From contig NW_025955638.1 in NCBI RefSeq assembly GCF_022376445.1, positions 1 to 17,304 of the forward strand: 17,304 nucleotides of DNA, read 5' to 3'. The position numbers and the translations under genes were made by a program. Below are positions 1 to 7,146 of the stretch, piece by piece. Position 1 is the first letter of the stretch; each line of letters begins with the position of its first letter. The notes beneath the pieces are model-generated. The model did no database searches. It saw only the letters and a list, made by a program, of their open reading frames with translations, and was not told the DNA's origin. Source of the stretch: Fomitopsis serialis (lineage: Eukaryota; Basidiomycota; Agaricomycetes; Polyporales; Fomitopsidaceae).

Positions 1-37
1 TTCGCCTCCCCCTCCCGTTACTTCTCAACGCTTCAGC

Positions 38-1616
38 ATGCCTAACAAGTATGTTACAATTCTCTCCCACCCCGTCTATGCGTCTAATCATCCCTCAGAT
101 CCATCTTCTGCTCAAGATGTGGGCACAACGTTTGGGCAGCCAGCCTTGACGCGCATCGTCGGCAGCGGCACCAGCCTGTACCGAATGCGTGTACCCAGAT
201 GGCGAACGCTTACGTTGGAGAAGGATAATGAAACTGGCAAGTACCATTGCAGGCGCTGCAATTTGCCCACACAACAATTCGTTATATACGCGTAAGTCTC
301 CTCTTCTTCCTGTTGTCGCAATACTTAACAGTCTACAGGAACATAGCGTCGTGCTTTGCGCTCGCAAATCCGATGACGAAGACGATGCGACGATTGAAGC
401 ACTGCCGCCCGCAGACGGGCTAGGTCCACGGCCGTCCAGCCAGCATGTCCATCGCAGCGCCCTCCGTCGCAGCACCCCTCGCAGCACCCTCCGTCGCAGC
501 ACCCTCCGTCGCAGCACCCTCCGTCGCAGCACCCTCCGTCGCAGCACCTCCATCGCAACACATCGTTCTCTCCACCGCTCCGCTACTTTCCCAACGTCCA
601 GTGCGTCCTCGGCTCCCCCCTCGCAAGTTCCAATCCCATGCCATTCCGATGATCTGTTGCTCCACTACCCTCCCCGTCTCCGCTCTCGCTCTCCGCCCAA
701 GTCGGATTTGCCTAACTCGTCGCCTCCTTCTTCCACGCCTTCGGGCCCTCGTCCGCATTCTCCTGACCCGCTCATCGCCCATCTATCCGATCTGCCGTCT
801 CTGACGACGCAGAAGACGACGCAGCCGACGAGGACGATCCGGCACCGGTCGTCTTACCTGGCGTCGACACGGTGGTCACGCCTGACTTCCAACGCTGGGG
901 ATTGTCGTCAACACCACCCACGACGTCGTAATCTGCGTTAGCTGCCACAAAACCATCCTCAGAGGTTCCGTCTTCACGCACCTGAAGTCCCACGGAATCT
1001 TTGACATCCATGCGCGAGATGTCACCGAGGCCTTGCATCCGTACCATACGAAAAGTGCCCGCGCCGCCATCGTCCCTGTCATTCCCGCAGGCGCCTCTAC
1101 CATCCTGCGGTCTTCGGCCTCAACGTCCTCGAGGACTGTGCTTTCTGTTCCGTTTGCCATCGAGGGTATGGCTCTGTCGAGTCTCTGAGGAAGAACCATT
1201 TCGCCGTCTCGAAATGCAACCCTAGTCGTCACTTTCACGAAGGCCCTGGCCAAACGTTTTTCACCAACAACTGTCGCCGAGTCTTCCCAGTCGTTCTTCC
1301 CGATCCTGTCCCTGCAACGTCCTCAATCAGTCTCTTCGATTCCTTTCTACGCACCATGGAACCTTCCGATCCGCTCTGGAAGCGCTTTCCGAGCCTGCTA
1401 ATAACCGTTCCCTCAGCCGCTTTCTTGCCGCGAACGATGGGTCGACGTTATCCGTAAATTCTCGGTCGATTACCTTCATCAGCTCATCGACGAGGAGCCG
1501 CCCCATCCCTTCCTTGAGCCCATACGCGCTGCTGCCCACGCATATCTCGAGAAGGTCGTAGAAATCCTCGCACACACGTCTCCACAATTTAAACGGCAAA
1601 TGGCACAGTACGGCGA
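38..1616 (+). pseudogene. N-terminal part: Pro/Ser-rich leader and OrsD-like zinc-finger region, frame disrupted
   Basis: The first exon (38-291) reads 85 residues ending with a CRRC motif and leads into a GTAAGT donor. From about 340 to 800 the peptide is Pro/Ser-rich low complexity and the correct frame is unclear. From 764 frame 2 gives an acidic stretch ending PDFQRW at 897. Frame 1 then continues LGIVVN and a C2H2-like motif (Cys codons at 934 and 943, His at 979 and 991). After a plausible intron at 1041-1090, frame 3 gives a second motif, CAFCSVC, with His at 1197 and Cys at 1215. The frame appears to step again near 1365 and 1440 before ending at the donor at 1617. The pairing of GIVVN-VVIC-x2-C with a second Cys-rich motif matches my memory of the fungal OrsD/DUF3505 family. 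I could not test this with a profile search. Confidence 0.6.
461..547 (+). repeat. 15-bp tandem repeat (CCTCCGTCGCAGCAC)
   Basis: Five exact copies of the 15-mer lie at 461-475, 488-502, 503-517, 518-532 and 533-547, with one 12-nt degenerate copy at 476-487. Because the period is a multiple of three the array stays open in several frames. Frame 2 reads the pentapeptide PPSQH repeatedly, a typical linker of fungal regulatory proteins. It also produces long spurious ORFs on both strands. Confidence 0.92.
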
Positions 1617-1663
1617 GTAAGTGGTCTTAGGTTATGTTTCCTTCCCTTACTGACGTCTTTCAG

Positions 1664-4095
1664 CGGCCCATACGGCGGTGCATTCAGCACTGTTCGACCA
1701 GGCACAGCGATGCACTATTCAAGATACTTAGCGCGGCTCGTAGTCTTCGTTTTGCGTGCGCAGGAGCCCACCGACACCGTACACGTCGTACCTTTCTCCG
1801 AAGACCAGCGCATTGCCGGTGAACGTTTCCTGGACGCTCTCCGCTCAAAGTCCAATGAAGATCTTCCTCGACTCCTCCACACCCTCCTCTATGGTCTCGT
1901 CACGCAAACACCCGCCGATGCGAGCCTTGACTCGTTCATCTTCGCCATCACGAATTTTCAAGTCCTCAGCTGCTTCTCGTCCAAGAACGAGTTCTTACGT
2001 ACGAACGACATACGGAGGCTGAACGCTCAGCTCATCTACATCATGCGCTCTGTGCTTTTCACGGAACTGGTGTCGCGTATGCAGGCCGATAACCTGCAGT
2101 TCTACCCGTACGTGTCCTTTCGTCCCATCTGGTCCGTCGACTCATGTCCGTTGCAGAGTCTACCACCAGCTCCGACCGTTCCTCATTGCGGAGGCGCAGA
2201 CGCCGTTTGCGTATTCTGCCGCGGTGTCTGGCATCCTCCGTAGCATCGAGAGTCAAGATGACATGATGCCACAGTTTCAATGGAAGGATTTGGAGCGCAA
2301 GGTTATCTTGTTCCAAGACATCGAGTTCTCACACGCGTCGGTAGCCACCGTTGTTAGAGGTGCGATGGCCGAGTACGACACTCTGCTCTCGTCGAAGCTG
2401 CTGTGCGGCAATTCCAAGGACGACCCTGCGTTCAGGCTCCCCGGGGATATTTCCAAAATCCTCGACCAACCGCAAAACCACACGCCCGGTTTCTGCTTCT
2501 TCGATGACACTCGCAATGACCTCTCTCACCTCCAGCACGCCCTCCTTCGTCGTCTGGTCGAGCCGCACGGCGTATCCGGTCCCTTCCACTACGTCCATAA
2601 CGATCGCTTAGTATGGGTAGCTGATACGTGCTTACAGTTCCTCCGCGATGCTCACGAGGCCGAGCAACGACTGTGCACCATGATTCACCTCTCTTACGGT
2701 CAACCCGCGCGAGGCGAGGAGCTCGCCTGCATGACTTATCGCAACATCCCTGCAGGCTCTGCTCGCGCTCTGTACGTCTTGCATGGTCTGCTCGTGCTTG
2801 TCGGGGGATACTGGAAGTGCGCAGAGCAGGTACGTCGCCACTCCCCGCTGCTATGCTGTCGTATTCACCATGTTTGATAGACCGGTCGCGACAAGGTTAT
2901 CGCTCGTGCGCCCGCTCCCGATGTCGCTCAACGATTGCTCTTCCACCTCGCCGTCATACGTCCCGCCCAGCTCACTCTCGCCCAGATCTTCCTTCCGAAG
3001 GCCGATGCCGACAGATTCAAGTACTATCTTTTCCCCGGCCTGCACAAGACAACCACTGGCGAGGATGTCTCGGCGTATATCCGCTCGGACATGGAGATGC
3101 ACCTCGGCGCTCCTATTGGCGTCCGCGACTACCGGCAGCTAGTGTCTGCCCTTACGAGGTGGAACCGCGACCCACACTTGCAAGCCCAGTCCGTACACGC
3201 CTACGAGCACCAGCGCGGACACGAAACAGCGACGTTCGACGCTAATTACGGTCTCAGCTCCGACATGCTCGGTGTTCCCAACCAAAAAGGCATCGTCATC
3301 GACCTGGCTGCCAGTACACATTGGCACCATGACACCGGGCTCGGTCCGAAATTTGTCCAGCAAGAATATCAGCTCGTCCCCGCTTCCGATGCAGCTGTCG
3401 TCCCGTCCTCGGCCTCTGCGACGCTCTCGGCAGCCGGTATCGCGGAGGTCCTTCAGGCCTACCTCGCGGAGCATCTCCCTCCCGCCATCGCCGCTACCCT
3501 GCTTCCAGGACTTGAACGGACTCTCGAGCGGTTCACGGCCGTCATCACCGCGGATCGTCCACGCTCGGTCGTGACAATCAGTCCTGCGTCTGCCGTTCAG
3601 TATCAAGTGCACGGTGATCGCCTCAGAGCGCTGCGACAGTTTTTGCTCAAACCGACGGCCTCGTTCACGACGCCCTTGCAGGGCCAGGCTCTTGGGGTCT
3701 ACCTCGGCCGCAAAGTCAATATGCTGGCTTGCCTCCCTACAGGGCACGGCAAGTCTCTCCTATTCTTTCTCCCTGCGAAGATGTACGAAGCAGATCGTAC
3801 GACCGTCGTCATTGTACCTTTGCATTCTCTTCATGCTGACTTTGCTCGTCGCGCACGCGGGCATGGCATTCGCTACCACCACTGGCAACCTGGACATGCT
3901 CTCGAGCTTTCCTTCGTACCTCTCGTCCTCGTATCACCAGAACACGCACGCAGTTCAGCTTTCCATGAGTTGCTCTCTCAGCTAAACTCTGTTCATCGCC
4001 TCCTTCGCGTCGTTCTGGATGAGGCACACCTCCTTCTAACTCATGCTTCCTTCAGGGAGTGCTTCAGTCAGCTCAGCCATGTCCGCCAGCACAAG
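1664..4095 (+). CDS. Central region and N-terminal helicase lobe of the giant protein
   Basis: Exons 1664-2107, 2157-2829 and 2881-4095 join in phase across GTACGT-type introns of 49 and 51 nt and give about 777 residues with no internal stop. The first 500 or so include the recombinase-like stretch described separately. Helicase motifs follow: Walker A PTGHGKS at 3736-3753, a motif Ia-like segment near 3808 (VIVPLHSL), and motif II DEAH at 4018-4029. This is the N-terminal RecA-like lobe of a RecQ-like superfamily-2 helicase, expected to bind and hydrolyse ATP and act on DNA in the nucleus. The frame is cut at 4095 by the LTR. Read-through into the LTR would add about 49 foreign residues and stop at 4243-4245, giving a protein without motifs III-VI. 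Unlike the N-terminal part, this section shows no frame break. Confidence 0.85.
2157..3300 (+). other. Tyrosine-recombinase-like region inside the helicase gene
   Basis: The region preceding the helicase has the spaced residues expected of a tyrosine recombinase catalytic domain. There is an Arg in RGEEL (codon 2710-2712) as box I, then VRDYRQL (Arg codon 3133-3135) at the place of the HxxR box. About 30 residues later comes HQRGHETATFDANY, with His at 3220-3222 and Tyr at 3247-3249. The last motif resembles the GHS-x-Y end seen in related fungal RecQ-like proteins and in Crypton-type recombinases. The His of HxxR appears replaced (GVRDYR), so the region may be a structural relic rather than an active recombinase. 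This assignment is inference from motif spacing. Confidence 0.5.
4091..4095 (+). repeat. Target-site duplication, left copy (ACAAG)
   Basis: ACAAG directly precedes the TG of the 5' LTR and is repeated directly after the CA of the 3' LTR at 10780-10784. A 5-bp duplication is usual for LTR-retrotransposon integrases. If the element and one copy are disregarded, the helicase frame continues (CAC AAG then ATT CCC), which fixes the insertion point. Confidence 0.95.
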
Positions 4096-4297
4096 TGTAA
4101 CGGATATTCCCGTTACGGTATATCTTATCTCGCATGTTTGTTCTTGTTTGCTCGAGGGCTCGTATGGCGCGCCAGCGCACCTACGAGACCTCAGCCTTTT
4201 ACCTCGTCACCGCCCATGTATGCATCCGTAGACAGTTCTCCTTGAATAGAGACTGGGTACAGCGCATACCGGGCACGACGAGTGAGGCGACCTTACA
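4096..4297 (+). repeat. 5' LTR (202 bp)
   Basis: It starts TGTAACGG and ends CCTTACA. By eye it is identical to 10578-10779 over all 202 bp. The 5' end folds as a 7-bp perfect hairpin. The LTR ends the helicase reading frame with an in-frame stop at 4243-4245. The short length resembles LTRs of Ty1/copia-type or small Ty3-type elements, but with no pol genes the superfamily is undetermined. Confidence 0.95.
4097..4116 (+). other. Hairpin at the LTR terminus (also 10579-10598)
   Basis: Arms GTAACGG (4097-4103) and CCGTTAC (4110-4116) pair perfectly around the 6-nt loop ATATTC. The hairpin starts one base inside the element end, so both LTRs carry it at the integrase-recognised terminus. It matches the stem-loop style of the interior. 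Only the 5' LTR end has it. The 3' end (GACCTTACA) is not self-complementary. Confidence 0.8.
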
Positions 4298-4446
4298 CTT
4301 TTTTGCGCTCCTCCTCACTAGGACTTCTATTCTGGGGGATCTATTCTAGGCAACAACCTCGAAACTCGACTTCGACATATATCTACTCGACGTCAACAAC
4401 TCTATGCTATCTGGATCACTCTAGTCGACGTCACTATTACTCAAGA
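4298..4446 (+). other. Leader between 5' LTR and first ORF; no standard primer-binding site
   Basis: The 149 bp after the LTR begin CTTTTTTGCGCTCC. There is no TGG-initiated stretch complementary to a tRNA 3' end next to the LTR, no obvious half-tRNA site of the copia/Ty5 type, and no complement of the LTR start as in Tf1 self-priming. The priming mechanism is therefore unknown. The segment is AT-richer than the rest of the interior and holds no long stem-loop. Confidence 0.55.
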
Positions 4447-5580
4447 ATGGTTGAGTCGACGACCAACACTCCCGAGCATTCGCACAGCAGTCGCGAGTCG
4501 CGCCGCGAAAAGCGGCATGCGATTCGCGCGAAGCTCAGGGCTCGGGTGGCCGAAATACGGGCCACCCACAATATCCAAGCCGAGACTCTCGGTAGCCACC
4601 AGCAACTCAAGACTGCCGTGACTCCGAGATTCGACTTCGATGCCACCATTGAGCAGTCGAAGAGGGACCATGAGGATCTGATGAAACTCATGGACCAAAC
4701 CTTCGACTGCTTACTGGAGCGGCATTCCAGGCGCCGCCATCGCGCGACCCGCCGGACTGAGTCCTCCGACCCCGAGGACTCAGCCGGAGCACTATCAGGG
4801 CAGGCACCATCCGACCATGAGGTCGAATGCACAGTACTCGCAGAACGGCTCGAGCCCAAGGTCGAGCTCGTTCAGAGCTGCCAGGAGAGCCTGGCCCCGC
4901 CTGCTCCAGCTGAGGCGCAGGAGCTAGGCAGCACTCCGAAGAATGGTACGCGCGTTGAGCCCGACAGCGCCGCCGCTGTCGAGTCCGCGTCTGAGCCTGG
5001 CAAGGAGCCGCGCACTGAGCAGATCGAGCCCGACATTGAGCCCGCTCAGAGCTACCCGGAGACTCCGTCTCCGTGTGCTCCCATTCAGTCGACCAAGCTC
5101 GGTACCACTCTCAAGAGTGGTGCACGCGCCAGGGTCGAGGACGCCACGGCCGCCGAGAACGAGCCCGCGCCCCAGTTGCACGACAAGGCGACTCGGTCCC
5201 GCGCCCGGGAAGGCATAGGGACACGACTTTATGTCGTGTCCCCGTATGTAGACGAGCTCCCGCTCGTAGACCCGCATGTCGCGTGCTCAGAAATGAGCCG
5301 TGACTCAAAAATATATTACTCGAGCCGGACGACGCGCCCGGCGACACTAGCCGTATCGCGCTCGACGCTCAGCGCGTCGAGCATCCCGAGCCCGCGCCGA
5401 GAGCGAGCACTCCCAGCGTTAGCGCTGGAAGTCCTCCTCTTGATGCTAACCGCCACCTCGATCCTCACTCTGGCAGCCACCGCCTGCGCGCAACCACACC
5501 TCAAATGTGTTGGCACTTCCCAACGGAAGTGCCAAACACGGACTGCCTTAGGACAGCTGAACCTTACCGGGTTCAGCTGA
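4447..5580 (+). CDS. Element ORF 1: coiled-coil-like, then acidic Pro/Ala repeats
   Basis: The frame is open from 4282 but the ATG at 4447 has a favourable context (AGAATGG) and starts the protein-like part. Residues 1 to about 100 are rich in Arg, Glu and His, with heptad-like spacing (EQSKRDHEDLMKLMDQ), so a helical coiled coil or nucleic-acid-binding start is plausible. Residues from about 140 to 250 hold two diverged copies of a roughly 50-residue acidic, Pro-rich unit with the shared core LGSTPKNG / LGTTLKSG. From about residue 250 (RAREGIGT, codon at 5200) the DNA becomes hairpin-rich and matches a second copy at 7422. The position suits a gag-like gene, but no gag domain or zinc knuckle is visible. 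It overlaps the next ORF, which lies in the -1 frame. Confidence 0.5.
   Translation: MVESTTNTPEHSHSSRESRREKRHAIRAKLRARVAEIRATHNIQAETLGSHQQLKTAVTPRFDFDATIEQSKRDHEDLMKLMDQTFDCLLERHSRRRHRATRRTESSDPEDSAGALSGQAPSDHEVECTVLAERLEPKVELVQSCQESLAPPAPAEAQELGSTPKNGTRVEPDSAAAVESASEPGKEPRTEQIEPDIEPAQSYPETPSPCAPIQSTKLGTTLKSGARARVEDATAAENEPAPQLHDKATRSRAREGIGTRLYVVSPYVDELPLVDPHVACSEMSRDSKIYYSSRTTRPATLAVSRSTLSASSIPSPRRERALPALALEVLLLMLTATSILTLAATACAQPHLKCVGTSQRKCQTRTALGQLNLTGFS
5218..5428 (+). other. Stem-loop cluster I
   Basis: There are three perfect hairpins within about 210 bp. Arms GGGACACGAC and GTCGTGTCCC (5218-5227, 5233-5242, loop TTTAT). Arms GCTCGACGC and GCGTCGAGC (5360-5368, 5374-5382, 5-nt loop). 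Arms CCAGCG and CGCTGG (5413-5418, 5423-5428, loop TTAG). A further 7-bp stem lies just upstream at 5104-5121. In the diverged copy at about 7440-7630 the same positions carry different but still paired stems, such as CTCAACGC with GCGTTGAG. Confidence 0.85.
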
Positions 5581-6254
5581 AGGATCGACCGGTCAGTACC
5601 GACCGCCATCTCGCGGTCGATACTCCCTCTGGCGACGACCAGTCGCGTGCGACCGCTGTCCAGGAAGATGTGCACTCCCTGCCGGAAGTGCAAGGCTCCG
5701 GACCTCTCGAGATGACTGAACCGCGGGCGGTTCAGCTGACAAGTCCGCGGCAAGACATCGACCGGTTCTACGAACAGGTCGATATTGCTCATCCTCAGGA
5801 CAACCACGAACGCCCGGTCGGCGGGGCAGATACGCGCGCTGTCCCAAGGGACACGCAAACTCGCGTTCGCGGACGACTCGCTGAACTATCCCTAGTTCAG
5901 TTAGCGGCGCTCAACGACCTGGCACCTCACGGTACCAGACCGGCGGCTCCTCCTTCTACGGCCACTCTCCTTGACTCTCGCGACCCCGCTTCTGACTCGA
6001 GAAGCCCTGTTCTCGGCACTGGCACCCTCTGTTCGACTCTCGACGGTTCCGGCGACACGCAACAAAGCCGCGCGGCCCAGGACTCGCACGACGCGCGTGC
6101 AAGTCCAGCGCCGAGCAACAAGGTCGAGAAGAACGTACAGAACGGGGAGCGAACAGGAACCAGGGAGATTAGGAAGAGAGAGGAGGGGGAAGGGTACGGG
6201 GCGAGCAAGAAGAACGAGCACAGAGGCTCAATGAACGCAGGTACGCCGTGTTGA
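5505..6254 (+). CDS. Element ORF 2 (continuation in the -1 frame)
   Basis: A 249-residue frame with no recognisable domain. It holds the modules QEDVHSLPEVQ, TEPRAVQLTSPR and LAELSLVQLAALNDLAP, then an acidic/basic purine-encoded tail. Diverged copies occur in the same register in later ORFs (QEDLHSPQEVQ and AVQLGSPR near 9300-9380; LAELPPAQLAAPDDLVP near 7805). Conservation of register at the peptide level argues that the frame is or was translated. The ATG at 5505 lies inside a hairpin and overlaps ORF 1, so this is more likely an interior piece of one long ORF than an independent gene. Confidence 0.4.
   Translation: MCWHFPTEVPNTDCLRTAEPYRVQLKDRPVSTDRHLAVDTPSGDDQSRATAVQEDVHSLPEVQGSGPLEMTEPRAVQLTSPRQDIDRFYEQVDIAHPQDNHERPVGGADTRAVPRDTQTRVRGRLAELSLVQLAALNDLAPHGTRPAAPPSTATLLDSRDPASDSRSPVLGTGTLCSTLDGSGDTQQSRAAQDSHDARASPAPSNKVEKNVQNGERTGTREIRKREEGEGYGASKKNEHRGSMNAGTPC
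5507..5735 (+). other. Stem-loop cluster II (GCAC/GTGC and CTGAAC/GTTCAG families)
   Basis: The stem at 5507-5539 pairs TGGCACTTCC with GGAAGTGCCA around CAAC and extends by four more pairs past one bulged A. At 5554-5579 CAGCTGAACC pairs with GGTTCAGCTG. At 5671-5692 TGCACTCCC pairs with GGAAGTGCA with one mismatch. At 5716-5735 CTGAACCG pairs with CGGTTCAG around CGGG. At 5881-5900, just outside, CTGAACTA pairs with TAGTTCAG. Relatives of both families recur near 8984-9013, 9198-9223, 9304-9329 and 9349-9372. Confidence 0.85.
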
Positions 6255-6685
6255 GCGTATCCCACTCGCCACCGCCTCCTTCTCCAGTGCCCGCGCCAGC
6301 ACACGTATCGACGACCATAGAGGTCGTCGTGCGTGCCGCAGGCCATGAAGATGGCACTTGTGTGCCGCGGGACGACCGGATGGTCGTACGCCTTGCTCTG
6401 TTAGGCAGCACGGTCGCACTACGGGACGACCTCGCGATCGTACCGTATATTCCGCTAGGCGGCACGACGAACGCGTCGCAATACACGCCCGACGTGCCCC
6501 ATCTAGCATTCACCAGCCGTCGCGTAGCGAGTACGCCGAGCCGTTCGCTCGACGTGCATGCTACCGGCCAGCAGCAAGGCTCGAAGCTCGAAGGTACGTC
6601 CGTACTGGACGTACCCAAATCTCGCCGGCTCCCTCTCCAGTGCCCGAGCCAGCACACGTCTCGACGACCGCAGGGTCCGCTGTAG
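6248..6685 (+). CDS. Element ORF 3 (continuation in the -1 frame)
   Basis: A 145-residue frame beginning with a Pro-rich stretch and PAHVSTT, followed by PRDDRMVV and LRDDLAIVP, then LEGTSVLDVP. Each has counterparts in later ORFs. Compared with the other copies of the GGTACG header, the join with ORF 2 near 6243-6250 can be explained by one missing base. After about 6615 the module sequence moves to frame 1 and this frame ends in unrelated residues. Confidence 0.35.
   Translation: MLSVSHSPPPPSPVPAPAHVSTTIEVVVRAAGHEDGTCVPRDDRMVVRLALLGSTVALRDDLAIVPYIPLGGTTNASQYTPDVPHLAFTSRRVASTPSRSLDVHATGQQQGSKLEGTSVLDVPKSRRLPLQCPSQHTSRRPQGPL
6309..6441 (+). other. Hairpin module A (H1-63 nt-H2-54 nt-H3)
   Basis: H1 pairs CGACGACC with GGTCGTCG (6309-6316, 6322-6329) around ATAGA. 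H2 pairs ACGACC with GGTCGT (6372-6377, 6382-6387) around GGAT. H3 starts at 6426 with the same left arm but an imperfect right arm (GATCGT). Left arms are 63 and 54 nt apart, both multiples of three, matching the peptide modules. Confidence 0.85.
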
Positions 6686-7128
6686 GTGTAGCTGGCCGAG
6701 AAGACGGCATGGTTGTATTGCGGGACGACCTAAGGGTCGTGCCCTCCGCTATTCTTGAGGACGGAATGTCTGTTGTGCACACTACCGGCCACGATGATCG
6801 CACGAAAGCGATACGGGACGACCTGATGGTCGCCCTCTCCGACTTTCAAGGGAATACGCCTGTGATACGGGACGACCTCGCGGTCGTACCGTCTGTTCCG
6901 CAAGGCGACATGACGGACGAGCAGCATTGCTCATTCGACGTGTCCCAGTCATCTGTACACACTACCGGTGAGTACAGAGTGTCGAGAAGAAAAAGTACGC
7001 CCTCAGCGGACGTACTTACCTCGACATCTGCCATGCCTACGTTAGCGTGCGTAACGGCGAATGTAGAGCCTGTCGTGCGCAACGCCCGCGACTCGTCGGG
7101 CCACCGTCTCTTCATCTCCGCTCCATGA
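6358..7128 (+). CDS. Element ORF 4 (module-bearing part about 6615-7128)
   Basis: The frame is open for 256 codons, but only the part from about 6615 carries the module register: PSPVPEPAHVSTT, VLRDDLRVVPS, AIRDDLMVALS, VIRDDLAVVPS. The earlier Arg-rich part is a shadow of ORF 3. The last two RDDL motifs are exactly 54 nt (18 codons) apart, as in three other places. No known domain. It continues in the -1 frame after about 7080-7165. Confidence 0.35.
   Translation: MCAAGRPDGRTPCSVRQHGRTTGRPRDRTVYSARRHDERVAIHARRAPSSIHQPSRSEYAEPFARRACYRPAARLEARRYVRTGRTQISPAPSPVPEPAHVSTTAGSAVGVAGREDGMVVLRDDLRVVPSAILEDGMSVVHTTGHDDRTKAIRDDLMVALSDFQGNTPVIRDDLAVVPSVPQGDMTDEQHCSFDVSQSSVHTTGEYRVSRRKSTPSADVLTSTSAMPTLACVTANVEPVVRNARDSSGHRLFISAP
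6593..6887 (+). other. Header hairpin and hairpin module B
   Basis: The header pairs GGTACGTCC (6593-6601) with GGACGTACC (6607-6615) around GTACT, 9 of 9 bp. The H1 position at 6662 has decayed. ACGACC stems start at 6725 (loop TAAG, perfect), 6818 (loop TGAT, one pair lost) and 6872 (loop TCGC, perfect). 6662 to 6725 is 63 nt and 6818 to 6872 is 54 nt. Confidence 0.85.
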
Positions 7129-7146
7129 TCACAAATGATCATGGAG
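6993..7146 (+). other. Header hairpin variant and 10-bp stem-loop
   Basis: The header variant AAGTACGCCC (6993-7002) pairs with GGACGTACTT (7008-7017), 9 of 10. Its outer pair is A:T where the other headers have G:C. At 7121-7146 CTCCATGATC pairs perfectly with GATCATGGAG around ACAAAT. The second stem lies where the reading register moves from frame 1 to frame 3. Confidence 0.85.

Noticed and set aside
95..553. Reverse-strand ORF with repeated RRRVL units
   Set aside because: It is produced by the 15-bp tandem repeat, whose length is a multiple of three. There is no intron structure or start context.
3139..3747. 202-codon reverse-strand ORF
   Set aside because: It is an antisense shadow of the recombinase/helicase exon, which has clear family motifs on the + strand.
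5505..5580. Programmed -1 ribosomal frameshift between ORFs 1 and 2
   Set aside because: Two strong hairpins lie in the overlap, but I found no X-XXY-YYZ slippery heptamer in the ORF 1 frame. A base loss explains the step equally well.
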